A stretch of 42,908 bases of DNA from Anaerococcus vaginalis (GCF_000307225.1 NZ_HE978617.1:35764-78671); one strand, 5' to 3'; numbered from the stretch's first letter, positions 14,665-22,054 are shown. Numbers and translations are program-made. The notes: generated by a model not told the origin, from the letters alone.

Positions 14665-15531
14665 CTAGCTCCCACTTATCATTTTTTCAAATCTCTTTGC
14701 CCTTGCCTCTTCTGCATAACTTTTTTCACTAGATTGATATCTAGGGCTTTGTTTCTTGTCGTTGTAATTGCCCTCTAAAACCTTTATAAAATTATTAGGC
14801 TTTATAAACCAATCAATAGTTATCCTAAAATCACTTACATATCCCTTTAGAAATTTACTTTGATCAATACTTTTAATAGCTTTGATTACAGTATCTAATC
14901 CATGTTCATTAATTCTTGCCTTTAACATGTTATATCTTTGTGTATTTGCATTTAATGTTTGTATTCTGGGAATATTTTTATCAAGAGAGTTCCAAGTACT
15001 TAATATTTGTGTTTTGAAATCCTCATCATCAACATGACTATTATTAGTATTCTTATCTATATCTAATCTATTCTTATTCTTATCTATTCTATTCTTATCT
15101 GGTGCGTTACGTAACGTTACATTAACGTTACTAGGTTCTAATTCTTTTTGTTTTGCTCTAAATTTAGCCACTCTTTTTCTTGTTTGCTCTCTTACTCTGT
15201 CCATTCCCTCAATATTTTGATGTTTCTCCCAATTTGATATGCTTATAAGTCCATCTTCTCCAAGATTAATCATTTCAAATTTCTCAAATGCTTTAAGAGC
15301 AATCCTAACAGTATTCAAAGGCTGGTTACAAATAGTTGAAATCATCTCATCAGTGTAGTTCATGTGTTGACCGATATAGACTGCCCCATTGTCATTGGTT
15401 TTTCCAGCTAAACAAAGGAGTTGGATCCATATTAAAATTATTGCATCACCCTCTGGCATTGACTTTATAAGTTTTATTTTTTCATCATCAAAAATATTTA
15501 CCGATAATTTAATCCAGCTTATTCCTGCCAT
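14665..15531 (-). CDS. Phage replisome organizer (N-terminal winged-helix type)
   Basis: A 288-residue protein. Residues 1-115 match the phage replisome organiser N-terminal domain (GISWIKLSVNIFDDEKIKLI; 'EGDAIILIWIQLLCLAGK'), which binds the phage origin. A polar low-complexity linker (about 125-165) is encoded by repeat DNA (15049-15131). A DnaD-like C-terminal region follows (NMLKARINEHGLDTVIKAIK; FLKGYVSDFRITIDWFIKPN), which loads the host helicase. The position between SSB and the MBL/RecT genes fits initiation. Confidence 0.88.
   Translation of the reverse strand: MAGISWIKLSVNIFDDEKIKLIKSMPEGDAIILIWIQLLCLAGKTNDNGAVYIGQHMNYTDEMISTICNQPLNTVRIALKAFEKFEMINLGEDGLISISNWEKHQNIEGMDRVREQTRKRVAKFRAKQKELEPSNVNVTLRNAPDKNRIDKNKNRLDIDKNTNNSHVDDEDFKTQILSTWNSLDKNIPRIQTLNANTQRYNMLKARINEHGLDTVIKAIKSIDQSKFLKGYVSDFRITIDWFIKPNNFIKVLEGNYNDKKQSPRYQSSEKSYAEEARAKRFEKMISGS
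15049..15131. repeat. Iteron and palindrome cluster; candidate phage replication origin
   Basis: Three exact copies of ATTCTTATCT start at 15049, 15076 and 15091, with a partial copy at 15070. They are followed by overlapping palindromes GTTACGTAAC (15106-15115) and GTAACGTTAC (15111-15120), and TAACGTTA (15123-15130). The block lies inside the linker-coding part of the replisome organizer gene, where many Firmicute phages and lambda carry their origin. Confidence 0.6.
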
Positions 15532-16254
15532 TTAACACACCACCACCTCAATTCCTGTCGTTTCTTGTATAGTTCTTTTTATCAGCTTTTCGTCTGAGTT
15601 TCCGTCTGATAAATGCAACAAATATATCTTTTTACACCTGTCTAAACTTGCAGCCCTTAAAGCCTCCACAAGACTTTCTAAAGACAAGTGATTTTTTACA
15701 ATCCTATTTCTTAAATTTGTATTTATATTTCCTAATCTTACATTTTCATCAAGCCTAGATTTTACATAGTTACACTCAATCATTAAGACGTCACAAGCTG
15801 GTATTTTATATTTCATATAAGCTGTATCAGTAACAAAAACTAAATTTTCATCATCATCTCTAGTTTTAATAAAATAACTTACTGGCTCGGCTACATCGTG
15901 GACTGCTTCAAATGGTAAAATTATCAAATCTTTTAAAAGTTTGAAATTATATTGCCAACCCCTATCTGGACTTTTATAAAAATTATGAAGTCTATGCCCA
16001 TTTACCTTTAAAGCTTCTGCAGTCCCCTTGGTCATATAACAATCGACCCCTGCTTTCATTAAATCTTTTACAGCCTTTGCATGATCCATATGCTCATGAG
16101 TTACTAAGCAAGCGTCAATTTCTGATACCTTAAAATTAAGCTTTTTTTGAATAACCTTGTATGGCAGACCACACTCCAAAAGAAGTGTAGCCTTGCCAAT
16201 TTTAACCTTGTAGCAATTGCCACTTGATCCAGTTCCTAATACTTCAATTTCCAT
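15532..16254 (-). CDS. MBL-fold metallo-hydrolase
   Basis: A 240-residue beta-lactamase-fold protein. The metal site is visible: THEHMDHAKA (about residue 53), VHDVAEPV (about 118), VTDTAYMK (about 140) and a C-terminal LHLSDGNS. It resembles YycJ-type hydrolases, possible nucleases acting on DNA ends or phosphodiesterases. It starts right at the end of recT and ends at the replisome organizer start. In Firmicute phages this gene often sits between recT and dnaD-like genes; a nuclease role in recombination is an inference. Confidence 0.85.
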   Translation of the reverse strand: MEIEVLGTGSSGNCYKVKIGKATLLLECGLPYKVIQKKLNFKVSEIDACLVTHEHMDHAKAVKDLMKAGVDCYMTKGTAEALKVNGHRLHNFYKSPDRGWQYNFKLLKDLIILPFEAVHDVAEPVSYFIKTRDDDENLVFVTDTAYMKYKIPACDVLMIECNYVKSRLDENVRLGNINTNLRNRIVKNHLSLESLVEALRAASLDRCKKIYLLHLSDGNSDEKLIKRTIQETTGIEVVVC

Positions 16255-17225
16255 TAGAATGGTGCCTTTTCTAATGCTTCAAATTCTTCCCCAAAAAAGT
16301 CTGATTGCCCCTCGATTGGTTCTTCAAGGATTTCTCCCGTATCTTCATCTACATTTTCTGGTACTTCCTTGCTTTGATTTTCTTCTACTAGCTCATATTC
16401 AACATTCAGCTCTTGTTTGTTAGCCTCTTGTTCCATATCAATAGCTAGGCTTGTATCTGCTTCAATCATTTCTGCGTTTTGCATTTCAACACTCAATACT
16501 CCATACTTGGTTAAAAGTCTTCTAGTCATTGTTTTAAGAGCCATTTCATCAAAGTTACTATCCCATACAAATTTATCAGGCTTGTAATATTTGCCTTGTT
16601 TTGCTTTTTCCATAGCACCATAACCTTGTGAGTGCTTCTTTGCGTGTTCTATAACTTGTTCTTTTGTCCAGTATAGGACTTTTTCAAAACCGTTTATTAG
16701 CTTAAAATAGCTAAAATAACCTATTACTTTATCACTTTTCTTTTCACCTTCGATTTTTACACTACCTGTCAAATAGTCTTGGGTTACTTCCATTCCTTCA
16801 TAGACTATATTAGCGTTTATGGTTTGATATTGACCTGTTCTCATAGCAAGTTGGATCAATCCTTTATATCCAATTTGAAACTGAGGATGAGCGACTTTCA
16901 TCCATTGAGTTTTTCCGTTTTCATCTTCTATTTTGGTATTTTTTTTATAAGGGATAATCCATGCAAAACCTAAGTTTTTGTTTATAGGTAACTTTAAGGT
17001 TGCAGCTTTTAAAGCCTCCATTACAACTTCTTTTGGGTTACATTCACATAGAGTTCCCGCTGGGTCTGAATAAACCTCAATGATAGATGATAGGAAAGCT
17101 CCTGCGTTTTTCCCTAAACTCTCTCTAAACATTTCTTGTATCCCAGCGTTGCTGGTTAAATCTTTCATTTTATTTGCTGGTGTCAATTCTTTTTCTTGTT
17201 TTCTAACTTCTAAATTGTTTATCAT
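16254..17225 (-). CDS. recT: RecT-family single-strand annealing recombinase
   Basis: About 323 residues. The RecT core is clear: 'FLSSIIEVYSDPAGTLCECN', 'AWIIPYKKN', 'FQIGYKGLIQLAMRTGQY', 'ALKTMTRRLLTKYGVLSVEM'. The C-terminus is acidic (EYELVEENQSKEVPENVDED). It anneals complementary single strands during phage recombination. A TTG at 17246 is in frame, but AAGGAG lies 6 nt before the ATG at 17225, so that start is used. It follows the SbcC-like ATPase gene. No RecE or YqaJ nuclease gene is beside it. Confidence 0.94.
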   Translation of the reverse strand: MINNLEVRKQEKELTPANKMKDLTSNAGIQEMFRESLGKNAGAFLSSIIEVYSDPAGTLCECNPKEVVMEALKAATLKLPINKNLGFAWIIPYKKNTKIEDENGKTQWMKVAHPQFQIGYKGLIQLAMRTGQYQTINANIVYEGMEVTQDYLTGSVKIEGEKKSDKVIGYFSYFKLINGFEKVLYWTKEQVIEHAKKHSQGYGAMEKAKQGKYYKPDKFVWDSNFDEMALKTMTRRLLTKYGVLSVEMQNAEMIEADTSLAIDMEQEANKQELNVEYELVEENQSKEVPENVDEDTGEILEEPIEGQSDFFGEEFEALEKAPF

Positions 17226-17235
17226 TTCATTCTCC

Positions 17236-19188
17236 TTATTTCTCAATCCTCAAATTTTTATATTTACTAACAACAAGCCTTATCAATTGGCTATCTACAT
17301 CAACTAATTCATTTACACTTTCTGCATTGTCCACAAATATTGGTATTTGCTTTTCAAATTTCTTTGCTAAAGCATTTATAATATCAAGACCTGCATTTAT
17401 TTTCGCTGCATTATTAAGTGATCCATAAGGCACACCCTTATAAGTTGCCTCGGCTGTTTCTTGAATTCCTCCGTTTATTTGCTTATCAAAAAGCTTAAAT
17501 TTTACAAAGGTAAATAAATTATTTACTTTTTCGCTTACAAGCTCTGTATAAGCTCTTATATATTCATCGCACAAATATAAGATTTTTTGTTTTTCTTCAA
17601 ACTCACAAGACAGTTTCTTTTCTTCCTGCTCATATTCTTCGATTTTCCTATCTAATTCGGCGTTAAGTCCCTTTAGTGATACTTTTCTATTAATATCATC
17701 TAACTTTTCGTCTAAGGCTCTTTTACGGTTTAATAATTCGGTATTGTCATTTTGACCCCTGTTTTTAATTTCTTCCTCGATTTTTTCTATCTCTTTTTCT
17801 ATTTCCTCTTTTCTTTTTTCTTCGCTTGGGCGAATTTTTAATTCTTTCGCTCTTTCTATTAGTTTTTCGTTTTTTTCTTTTTCTTCTTCTAGGCTATTTT
17901 TCTTTTCATAGATTTTTTTAGCATCTATTTCAATTTGCTTTATTTCTTCCTCGTCTTCTTCTATATTTTTTGTATATTTATTAATATCTCCATTAATTTT
18001 TTCTCCTGTTTTTCTAAGCTCTTCTATTTTTTTACTTTTATTTAGATTGAATTTTTTCTTTATTTCTTCTTGCTTTTCTTCTGGAAATTCTTGCCCACAA
18101 GTTGGACATATAAAACTATCATCACATTTATTTTTAACAATCTCTTCCCACTCTTTTCTCATTTCTTCAAGTTTAAGCTTGGCTTCTTTTATCCTATCTT
18201 TTTCATCTTTTATTTTTTCTTTTATAAACTTTGTTCTGTCTTTTGCATTTTCAAGCTCGTATTTACAAGCATCTAACTTTCCTTTTATTTCAATATTTCT
18301 ATTAGTAAATTCTTGCATTCTTTCTTTTTTGCTTTCTTCATATACGCTTATTATTTCTCTAGCTTCTTTTTTTAGCTCGCTTATTTTCTCGTATTTTTCA
18401 TCAAGTATTTCGCTTGCTGATCTTGCCCCTGCAAGCTCTTTGTCTATCTTTTCAAGCTCTTTTTTTATTCTTTCTTTTTCACTTTCAAGCTCTGTAAAAT
18501 CTTCACTAGTCTTTGCCTTATTTAGTTCATCAATCCTTGCTGGGATTTCTATTAGTTTTTCATTTATTTTTTTACAAGTGGACTTTGCCATTGCCTTTAA
18601 TTCGTCAATTGTGTAATTTTCTAAGTCTAGTTCTTTTAAATCCTCATTGATTTTAAAAATATCATCTGGGCTTACATCATCTACCAAGGATAAGAGAATT
18701 TTTCTTCTTTCTTTTTTGTCAATAATTGTATTAAAATACATTGGATTAGATAATAAATTAAATTCATCTTCGCTTACTATCTCACTTATAAAGTCCTCAT
18801 ACTCTTTCTTTTTCCTTGGTACTTCATTTATATAAAAATCTGTTGTGTGTCCTGAAAACTCTGAATCATTAGATCCCCTTTTCTTTTTCCAAACTTCTTT
18901 GTAAACTCTTTTTAAAACATTTTCTTTTCCATCTATACTCAAAACACCTTCAACGCTTGTTTCTACATTGTGGATATTTTCCCCGTCTTCTTGATAAGGC
19001 TTTATTTCATAATCTTTTCTATTTTGACTATCCTTGCCCCACAAAAGCCAAGAAAAGCCATCAAATATAGTTGTTTTTCCCGTTGCATTGTCCCCACTTA
19101 TATTCGTTAAATCTTTTTCAAAATCAATTTCTTTTCCCTTAAATCCCTTAAAATTTTTAAAGGATAATTTTTTAATTATAATCTCCAC
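17236..19188 (-). CDS. SbcC/Rad50-like AAA ATPase with zinc-hook motif
   Basis: A 650-residue SMC-like protein. The N-terminal ATPase half has Walker A GDNATGKTT (about residue 32). Long coiled coils (about 200-510) surround a CPTCGQ hook motif (about 365). The C-terminal half has an 'IPIFVDNAESVNEL' Walker B-like segment (about 615). It resembles phage ATPases that accompany RecT and probably processes DNA ends with a nuclease partner. No SbcD-like nuclease gene is adjacent. It is the longest early gene. Confidence 0.88.
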   Translation of the reverse strand: MEIIIKKLSFKNFKGFKGKEIDFEKDLTNISGDNATGKTTIFDGFSWLLWGKDSQNRKDYEIKPYQEDGENIHNVETSVEGVLSIDGKENVLKRVYKEVWKKKRGSNDSEFSGHTTDFYINEVPRKKKEYEDFISEIVSEDEFNLLSNPMYFNTIIDKKERRKILLSLVDDVSPDDIFKINEDLKELDLENYTIDELKAMAKSTCKKINEKLIEIPARIDELNKAKTSEDFTELESEKERIKKELEKIDKELAGARSASEILDEKYEKISELKKEAREIISVYEESKKERMQEFTNRNIEIKGKLDACKYELENAKDRTKFIKEKIKDEKDRIKEAKLKLEEMRKEWEEIVKNKCDDSFICPTCGQEFPEEKQEEIKKKFNLNKSKKIEELRKTGEKINGDINKYTKNIEEDEEEIKQIEIDAKKIYEKKNSLEEEKEKNEKLIERAKELKIRPSEEKRKEEIEKEIEKIEEEIKNRGQNDNTELLNRKRALDEKLDDINRKVSLKGLNAELDRKIEEYEQEEKKLSCEFEEKQKILYLCDEYIRAYTELVSEKVNNLFTFVKFKLFDKQINGGIQETAEATYKGVPYGSLNNAAKINAGLDIINALAKKFEKQIPIFVDNAESVNELVDVDSQLIRLVVSKYKNLRIEK

Positions 19189-19190
19189 TT

Positions 19191-19373
19191 TTACACCTCA
19201 TATAAATCCCCAAGCATTGCAATTTGTTGCCTATCTCTTCTCTCTAACTCTTTATCTAATGCTTTTAATAACTTACAATTATCAAGGTTTGCCCCTTGTT
19301 TTTCTAAATGTATAATTCTGTTTTCTATATATTCAGTCTTCCAATCTTTTATAACTTTTTTTATGTCTTCCAT
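19191..19373 (-). CDS. Small charged phage protein, 60 aa
   Basis: A 60-residue helical protein (MEDIKKVIKDWKTEYIENRI; KALDKELERRDRQQIAMLGD), with GGAG before the ATG. It lies 2 bp before the ATPase gene and is probably its partner or a leader gene. Function unknown. Confidence 0.68.
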   Translation of the reverse strand: MEDIKKVIKDWKTEYIENRIIHLEKQGANLDNCKLLKALDKELERRDRQQIAMLGDLYEV

Positions 19374-19419
19374 TTTTTCTCCAAATCTTGTATAATATTC
19401 TTATAATTAGTTTTAAATT

Positions 19420-19438
19420 AGCCGATTTCCGTCGGCTT
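19420..19438. terminator. Hairpin between two small early genes
   Basis: AGCCGA and TCGGCT form a 6-bp stem around a 7-nt loop. On the plus strand a T-rich tract (TTATTTTTAT) follows; on the minus strand only a weak AT tract does. It could be a weak attenuator in the early unit. Modest evidence. Confidence 0.4.
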
Positions 19439-19442
19439 ATTT

Positions 19443-19685
19443 TTATGCGAAAAATGCCATTAAAGAACTAATAAACATCATCACAACACCAGCATTTTTA
19501 ATAGTTTCATTAGGCCCACCAATCGCCAAAAGCATTAACATAGCCACAATAGAAACTCCCAAAACCTTATCCCTCATCCTTTCTTTTTCTGGTTTGGCAG
19601 TAAATCTCACACAAGCATCATCAACTTTTCTTCCGTCTAATAACTCAAAAACTTCACTTCTTTTTTTAATTCTTCTTTTGCTCAT
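19443..19685 (-). CDS. Small phage membrane protein, 80 aa
   Basis: A basic N-terminus (SKRRIKKRSEVFELLDGRKV), then two hydrophobic segments (VLGVSIVAMLMLLAIGG and NAGVVMMFISSLMAFFA) make it a probable membrane protein with a cytoplasmic head. It is an early gene directly after the HTH gene. Function unknown. Confidence 0.7.
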   Translation of the reverse strand: MSKRRIKKRSEVFELLDGRKVDDACVRFTAKPEKERMRDKVLGVSIVAMLMLLAIGGPNETIKNAGVVMMFISSLMAFFA

Positions 19686-19694
19686 AATTTCCTC

Positions 19695-19880
19695 CTACAA
19701 ATTATTTAAAAATTCCCTAATATCACAAGCCCTGTATAGCTTGGATTTTTCTGTCAATTTGACAACCTTTAACCCTCTCTTTTCCCAATCTCCAAAAGTC
19801 TTTGGATCTTTGAATTGAAAATATTCTTTCATATCAGAAAGTGTCATATATTCTTTTAAGACAGTAAGTTTTTCCTCCAT
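19695..19880 (-). CDS. Small helix-turn-helix (excisionase-like) protein
   Basis: A 61-residue protein (MTLSDMKEYFQFKDPKTFGD, then WEKRGLKVVKLTEKSKLYRA). The pattern of a turn followed by 'GLKVVKL' and a C-terminal 'RACDIREFL' helix is typical of MerR-like/excisionase DNA-binding domains. It sits next to the antirepressor and may be the excisionase or an early regulator; which one cannot be told from sequence alone. Confidence 0.65.
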   Translation of the reverse strand: MEEKLTVLKEYMTLSDMKEYFQFKDPKTFGDWEKRGLKVVKLTEKSKLYRACDIREFLNNL

Positions 19881-19889
19881 TTCTACCTC

Positions 19890-20669
19890 CTATCCTAAAA
19901 ACTTATTAACAAAATAAATCTGTCCTTTGCCAGTAACTTTGGTTGTACTAGTAACAACGTTGTTTCCTTGCCCATCAAGTCTAGTTCCTTTTTTAATCTC
20001 AAATAAACCTTGTTCTACATAAGCTTGCTTAGGTTGGTTTTTTCTTTCTCCAGCCTTGCACAAATAACCTTTATTTCTCATCCAAGCAAAAAGTTTATTT
20101 TGTCCTATCTTTTTCTCTAGTTTTCCTTGCCTTATTGCTTCTTGACTTATCATCTTGGCAAGTTCTCCCATAAGACAAGACCTCTTTGAAGCTGATACAG
20201 TGTCGGCAAATAATACCTTTGGTTTATTTTTCTCATTTATTGCCTCTGCCAAGGCTCTTTTTGCCTTTTCTTCCTTGAGATTAGTAGCAAGCATTATCAA
20301 ATAATCAGGATCTGTAAGAGTTCTTTCTATAACTCCGTCTGTCATATATGCACCGTGTTTTCTTATAGCTGGTAAAACTTCGCTTGTTACCCAATCTGCA
20401 AATCTTTCTGCTTCTGGTTTTCTACTTTGAAAAATCAGCTTGTATAAGTTAGATTCATTAATCATCGTTACATCTGTTCTTCTTCCTAAAGAATCGACAC
20501 CGTCGGTAGTACCGACACCGTCTATGTTTAATCTAGACTTAGCATCTCTTGGATTTTTAATTTCTAAAATCCTACAAACATCATTCAAACTAAAATACGG
20601 CTCATCATCTATAACAGTTGTTCTCACTTCTCCAAATTCATTGTTTTCAAAAATTTTTAAATCTTTCAT
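19890..20669 (-). CDS. Phage antirepressor (BRO-N plus KilAC domains)
   Basis: A 259-residue protein. The N-terminal BRO-N domain runs to about residue 110 (GEVRTTVIDDEPYFSLNDVC; 'ADWVTSEVLPAIRKHGAYM'), and the C-terminal KilAC region follows (MSQEAIRQGKLEKKIGQNKL-like segment, 'LFAWMRNKGYLCKAGERKN'). Such proteins inactivate the CI-type repressor or switch gene expression at induction. It is preceded by two copies of the 15-bp CI operator motif, as expected for a repressor-controlled gene. Confidence 0.92.
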   Translation of the reverse strand: MKDLKIFENNEFGEVRTTVIDDEPYFSLNDVCRILEIKNPRDAKSRLNIDGVGTTDGVDSLGRRTDVTMINESNLYKLIFQSRKPEAERFADWVTSEVLPAIRKHGAYMTDGVIERTLTDPDYLIMLATNLKEEKAKRALAEAINEKNKPKVLFADTVSASKRSCLMGELAKMISQEAIRQGKLEKKIGQNKLFAWMRNKGYLCKAGERKNQPKQAYVEQGLFEIKKGTRLDGQGNNVVTSTTKVTGKGQIYFVNKFLG

Positions 20670-20682
20670 TCTTTCTCCTTTA

Positions 20683-20697
20683 GTAATTATTAGTTAC
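20683..20697. promoter_or_regulatory. CI-like operator in front of the antirepressor
   Basis: GTAATTATTAGTTAC matches the palindrome GTAACT-N3-AGTTAC at 22488 in all arm positions but one. It lies 14 bp upstream of the antirepressor start. Confidence 0.65.
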
Positions 20698-20714
20698 TTA
20701 TTTTATATATATAT

Positions 20715-20729
20715 GTTTCTTATAGTTAC
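20715..20729. promoter_or_regulatory. Second CI-like operator in front of the antirepressor
   Basis: GTTTCTTATAGTTAC keeps the right arm AGTTAC and 4 of 6 left-arm bases of the motif. Its centre is 32 bp (about three helical turns) from the operator at 20683. It overlaps the likely promoter of the antirepressor gene. Confidence 0.5.
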
Positions 20730-20737
20730 ATTTTAGG

Positions 20738-20980
20738 TTAAAAAAATATATCGTCTATCGGCTTATTAAAAAATAAAGAATACTGTTTTTTTACCTTATC
20801 AGATGGAACTCTTCTTCCAGTTTCATAATAAGATATAGATGCAGGGGTTACTCCAAATAAAATTGCCAACTCTTGCTGAGTCATATTCTTTTGAACCCTT
20901 AATCTCCTAAGCTTATTTGCTACTTTAATACTTACCTTTTCAATAACAACCACCCCCTTAAATTTTTTCTCAATCTCCAA
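20738..20980 (-). CDS. Cro/CI-type helix-turn-helix regulator
   Basis: A small XRE-family DNA-binding protein. The helix-turn-helix is clear (LRRLRVQKNMTQQELAILFG, then VTPASISYYETGRRVPSDK), ending NKPIDDIFF. It would act as a lytic-side regulator (Cro-like), because it reads leftwards with the antirepressor and early genes. The start is uncertain: a TTG at 20980 has no ribosome site, while AAGGGGG lies 8 nt before an ATT codon at 20944. A rare ATT start giving 68 residues is therefore possible. Confidence 0.82.
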   Translation of the reverse strand: MEIEKKFKGVVVIEKVSIKVANKLRRLRVQKNMTQQELAILFGVTPASISYYETGRRVPSDKVKKQYSLFFNKPIDDIFF

Positions 20981-20989
20981 TGGTATAAT
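20981..20989 (+). promoter_or_regulatory. Extended -10 promoter of the membrane-anchored gene
   Basis: TGGTATAAT (TG-N-TATAAT) has no -35 match 17 bp upstream. Transcription would start about 20996, some 20 nt before the ATG at 21016, with AAGGAG between. Confidence 0.65.
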
Positions 20990-21015
20990 ATAAATAAAAC
21001 ACCAAGGAGAAAACT

Positions 21016-21588
21016 ATGTCATTTTTAAAAAATAATTCAGAAATAATATCTACAATTATTTCAATAATAGCCCTCTTTCTATCAATCTATTCAGTTATAA
21101 AGTCTAATAAAATAAATAGATTTGAAATAACGATAACTGATGTAGAATATGAACCAATCTCAAATAAAATAAGAATCAATTTCTCTTTATTCAACAATTC
21201 AATAAAATCAGTTTTAATCAATAAGATAGAATTCTTTTCAACCAAAACCAAAATTAAATATTATCCAGATAACTTTGATATTGACGCTTATTACAAGCAA
21301 AAATCAGAACAAAATAAACCAAAGCCAAAACCAAAAGATTCTTTGTTTGGGAACTTGCTTAATACACCTGATTTAGTAAGTTCATTCACAATGCCTGAAT
21401 ATGCCAAATCTTACGAATACCCATCAGAAACGTCTAACTTAATAATCAAGCCAAATGATTATCTAAATCTAACCTATTATTTTGATGAGATTAACGCAGA
21501 AACAACAATAAAAATCACTGCTAATGAAAGGCTTACTTTCTTTTCAAAGGAAAAATCATTCTCAGTCATCCCTATTAAGTCTAAATAA
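21016..21588 (+). CDS. Membrane-anchored protein encoded in the lysogeny region
   Basis: A 190-residue protein. Residues 8-28 (EIISTIISIIALFLSIYSVI) form a single membrane anchor near the N-terminus. The rest is a beta-rich domain (about 35-100), a Lys/Pro linker (KPKPKPKD, about 100-108) and a second beta-rich part. It has its own extended -10 promoter and a downstream terminator, so it is likely expressed in the lysogen (a moron-type gene). Superinfection exclusion or host modification is possible; no family is recognised. Confidence 0.8.
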   Translation: MSFLKNNSEIISTIISIIALFLSIYSVIKSNKINRFEITITDVEYEPISNKIRINFSLFNNSIKSVLINKIEFFSTKTKIKYYPDNFDIDAYYKQKSEQNKPKPKPKDSLFGNLLNTPDLVSSFTMPEYAKSYEYPSETSNLIIKPNDYLNLTYYFDEINAETTIKITANERLTFFSKEKSFSVIPIKSK

Positions 21589-21645
21589 AATAATAGAATT
21601 CATAATCAAATGAATTACTAACATTACAAGAATTAATAAATCCAT
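21562..21645 (-). CDS. Micro membrane peptide, 27 aa, antisense to the end of the anchored gene
   Basis: The sequence AAAGGAGGAATA stands immediately before an ATG on the minus strand, an ideal ribosome site. The 27-codon frame encodes MDLLILVMLVIHLIMNSIIL followed by FRLNRDD: one hydrophobic helix with a charged tail, like type I toxin or small regulatory membrane peptides. Its last codons overlap the 3' end of the plus-strand gene, so that gene's read-through transcript is antisense to all of it. No promoter is assigned with confidence. Confidence 0.5.
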   Translation of the reverse strand: MDLLILVMLVIHLIMNSIILFRLNRDD

Positions 21646-21676
21646 TATTCCTCCTTTTTTAATTATCTTACACTAA

Positions 21677-21714
21677 ACTGTTTGATGATTTATTTAACGC
21701 TTTTTACAAACAGT
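21677..21714. repeat. 8-bp perfect inverted repeat upstream of the micro peptide gene
   Basis: ACTGTTTG (21677-21684) and CAAACAGT (21707-21714) flank a 22-nt loop. It lies 32-69 bp upstream of the 27-codon gene, where its promoter or a regulator site would be. Confidence 0.4.
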
Positions 21715-21818
21715 ACGAAGATAATTAGTAAAAATTTTATTTCCGAGCCTTTGCTTGTTAGGCTAAGGCTCTTTTTTATCTTTTTCTTTTTAAAAGTTTT
21801 CTTATCTTTAATCTTCAT
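21690..21818 (-). CDS. Possible small basic membrane protein, 42 aa
   Basis: A 42-codon frame whose ATG overlaps the end of the frameshifted HTH gene. GGTGG is 7 nt upstream. The product has a Lys-rich start (MKIKDKKTFKKKKIKKSLSL) and a hydrophobic end (IKFLLIIFVLFVKSVK). It could be a real peptide or an accident of AT-rich DNA and overlaps the plus-strand terminator hairpin. Confidence 0.3.
   Translation of the reverse strand: MKIKDKKTFKKKKIKKSLSLTSKGSEIKFLLIIFVLFVKSVK
21745..21777 (+). terminator. Plus-strand terminator after the anchored gene
   Basis: GAGCCTT (21745-21751) pairs perfectly with AAGGCTC (21765-21771) around a 13-nt loop, followed by six T. It lies about 160 bp past the stop of the anchored gene, so the transcript would run antisense through the micro peptide gene first. 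Confidence 0.8.
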
Positions 21819-22007
21819 ACAACAACCACCAATCAATTTCATAAAATTTACCAAGTTTTTTTGCATATCTTACAGGCAATTCTAACTCTCCTTTTTCATA
21901 CAAATAATAAGTATTAATATGGCAACCTAAAATTTTTGAAACCTTATTTTTGCTCAGTCCTTTTTTCTCCTATAAAACCTTAGTCTACCACTTATGGTAT
22001 CTTTCAT
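21808..22007 (-). pseudogene. XRE helix-turn-helix gene with a -1 frame break at A AAA AAG
   Basis: The ATG at 22007 has a perfect ribosome site (GGAGG, 6 nt). The zero frame stops after 17 codons (MKDTISGRLRFYRRKKD). The -1 frame directly continues an XRE-type domain (GLSKNKVSKILGCHINTYYL, then YEKGELELPVRYAKKLGKFY) to a stop at 21808. The junction is the heptamer A AAA AAG (21960-21966), in the correct phase for a -1 slip, with AGGAG just upstream. It could be a one-base loss in an A6 run, a sequencing error, or programmed slippage. Confidence 0.55.
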
Positions 22008-22025
22008 TTTTACCTCCACAATATC

Positions 22026-22054
22026 TTGTATATAATTATTTTTTTAAGTATAAT
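22026..22054 (+). promoter_or_regulatory. Promoter of the 56-codon plus-strand gene
   Basis: TTGTAT, 17-bp spacer, TATAAT. Predicted start about 22061. It overlaps the upstream region of the minus-strand HTH gene. Confidence 0.6.

Noticed and set aside
15049-15100. Short repeats resembling a CRISPR array
   Set aside because: Unit is only 10 bp, spacing is uneven and lies within a coding gene; no cas genes.
18047-18616. 189-codon plus-strand frame opposite the SbcC-like ATPase
   Set aside because: Shadow of the coiled-coil coding strand; no ribosome site, Ser/Phe-rich composition.
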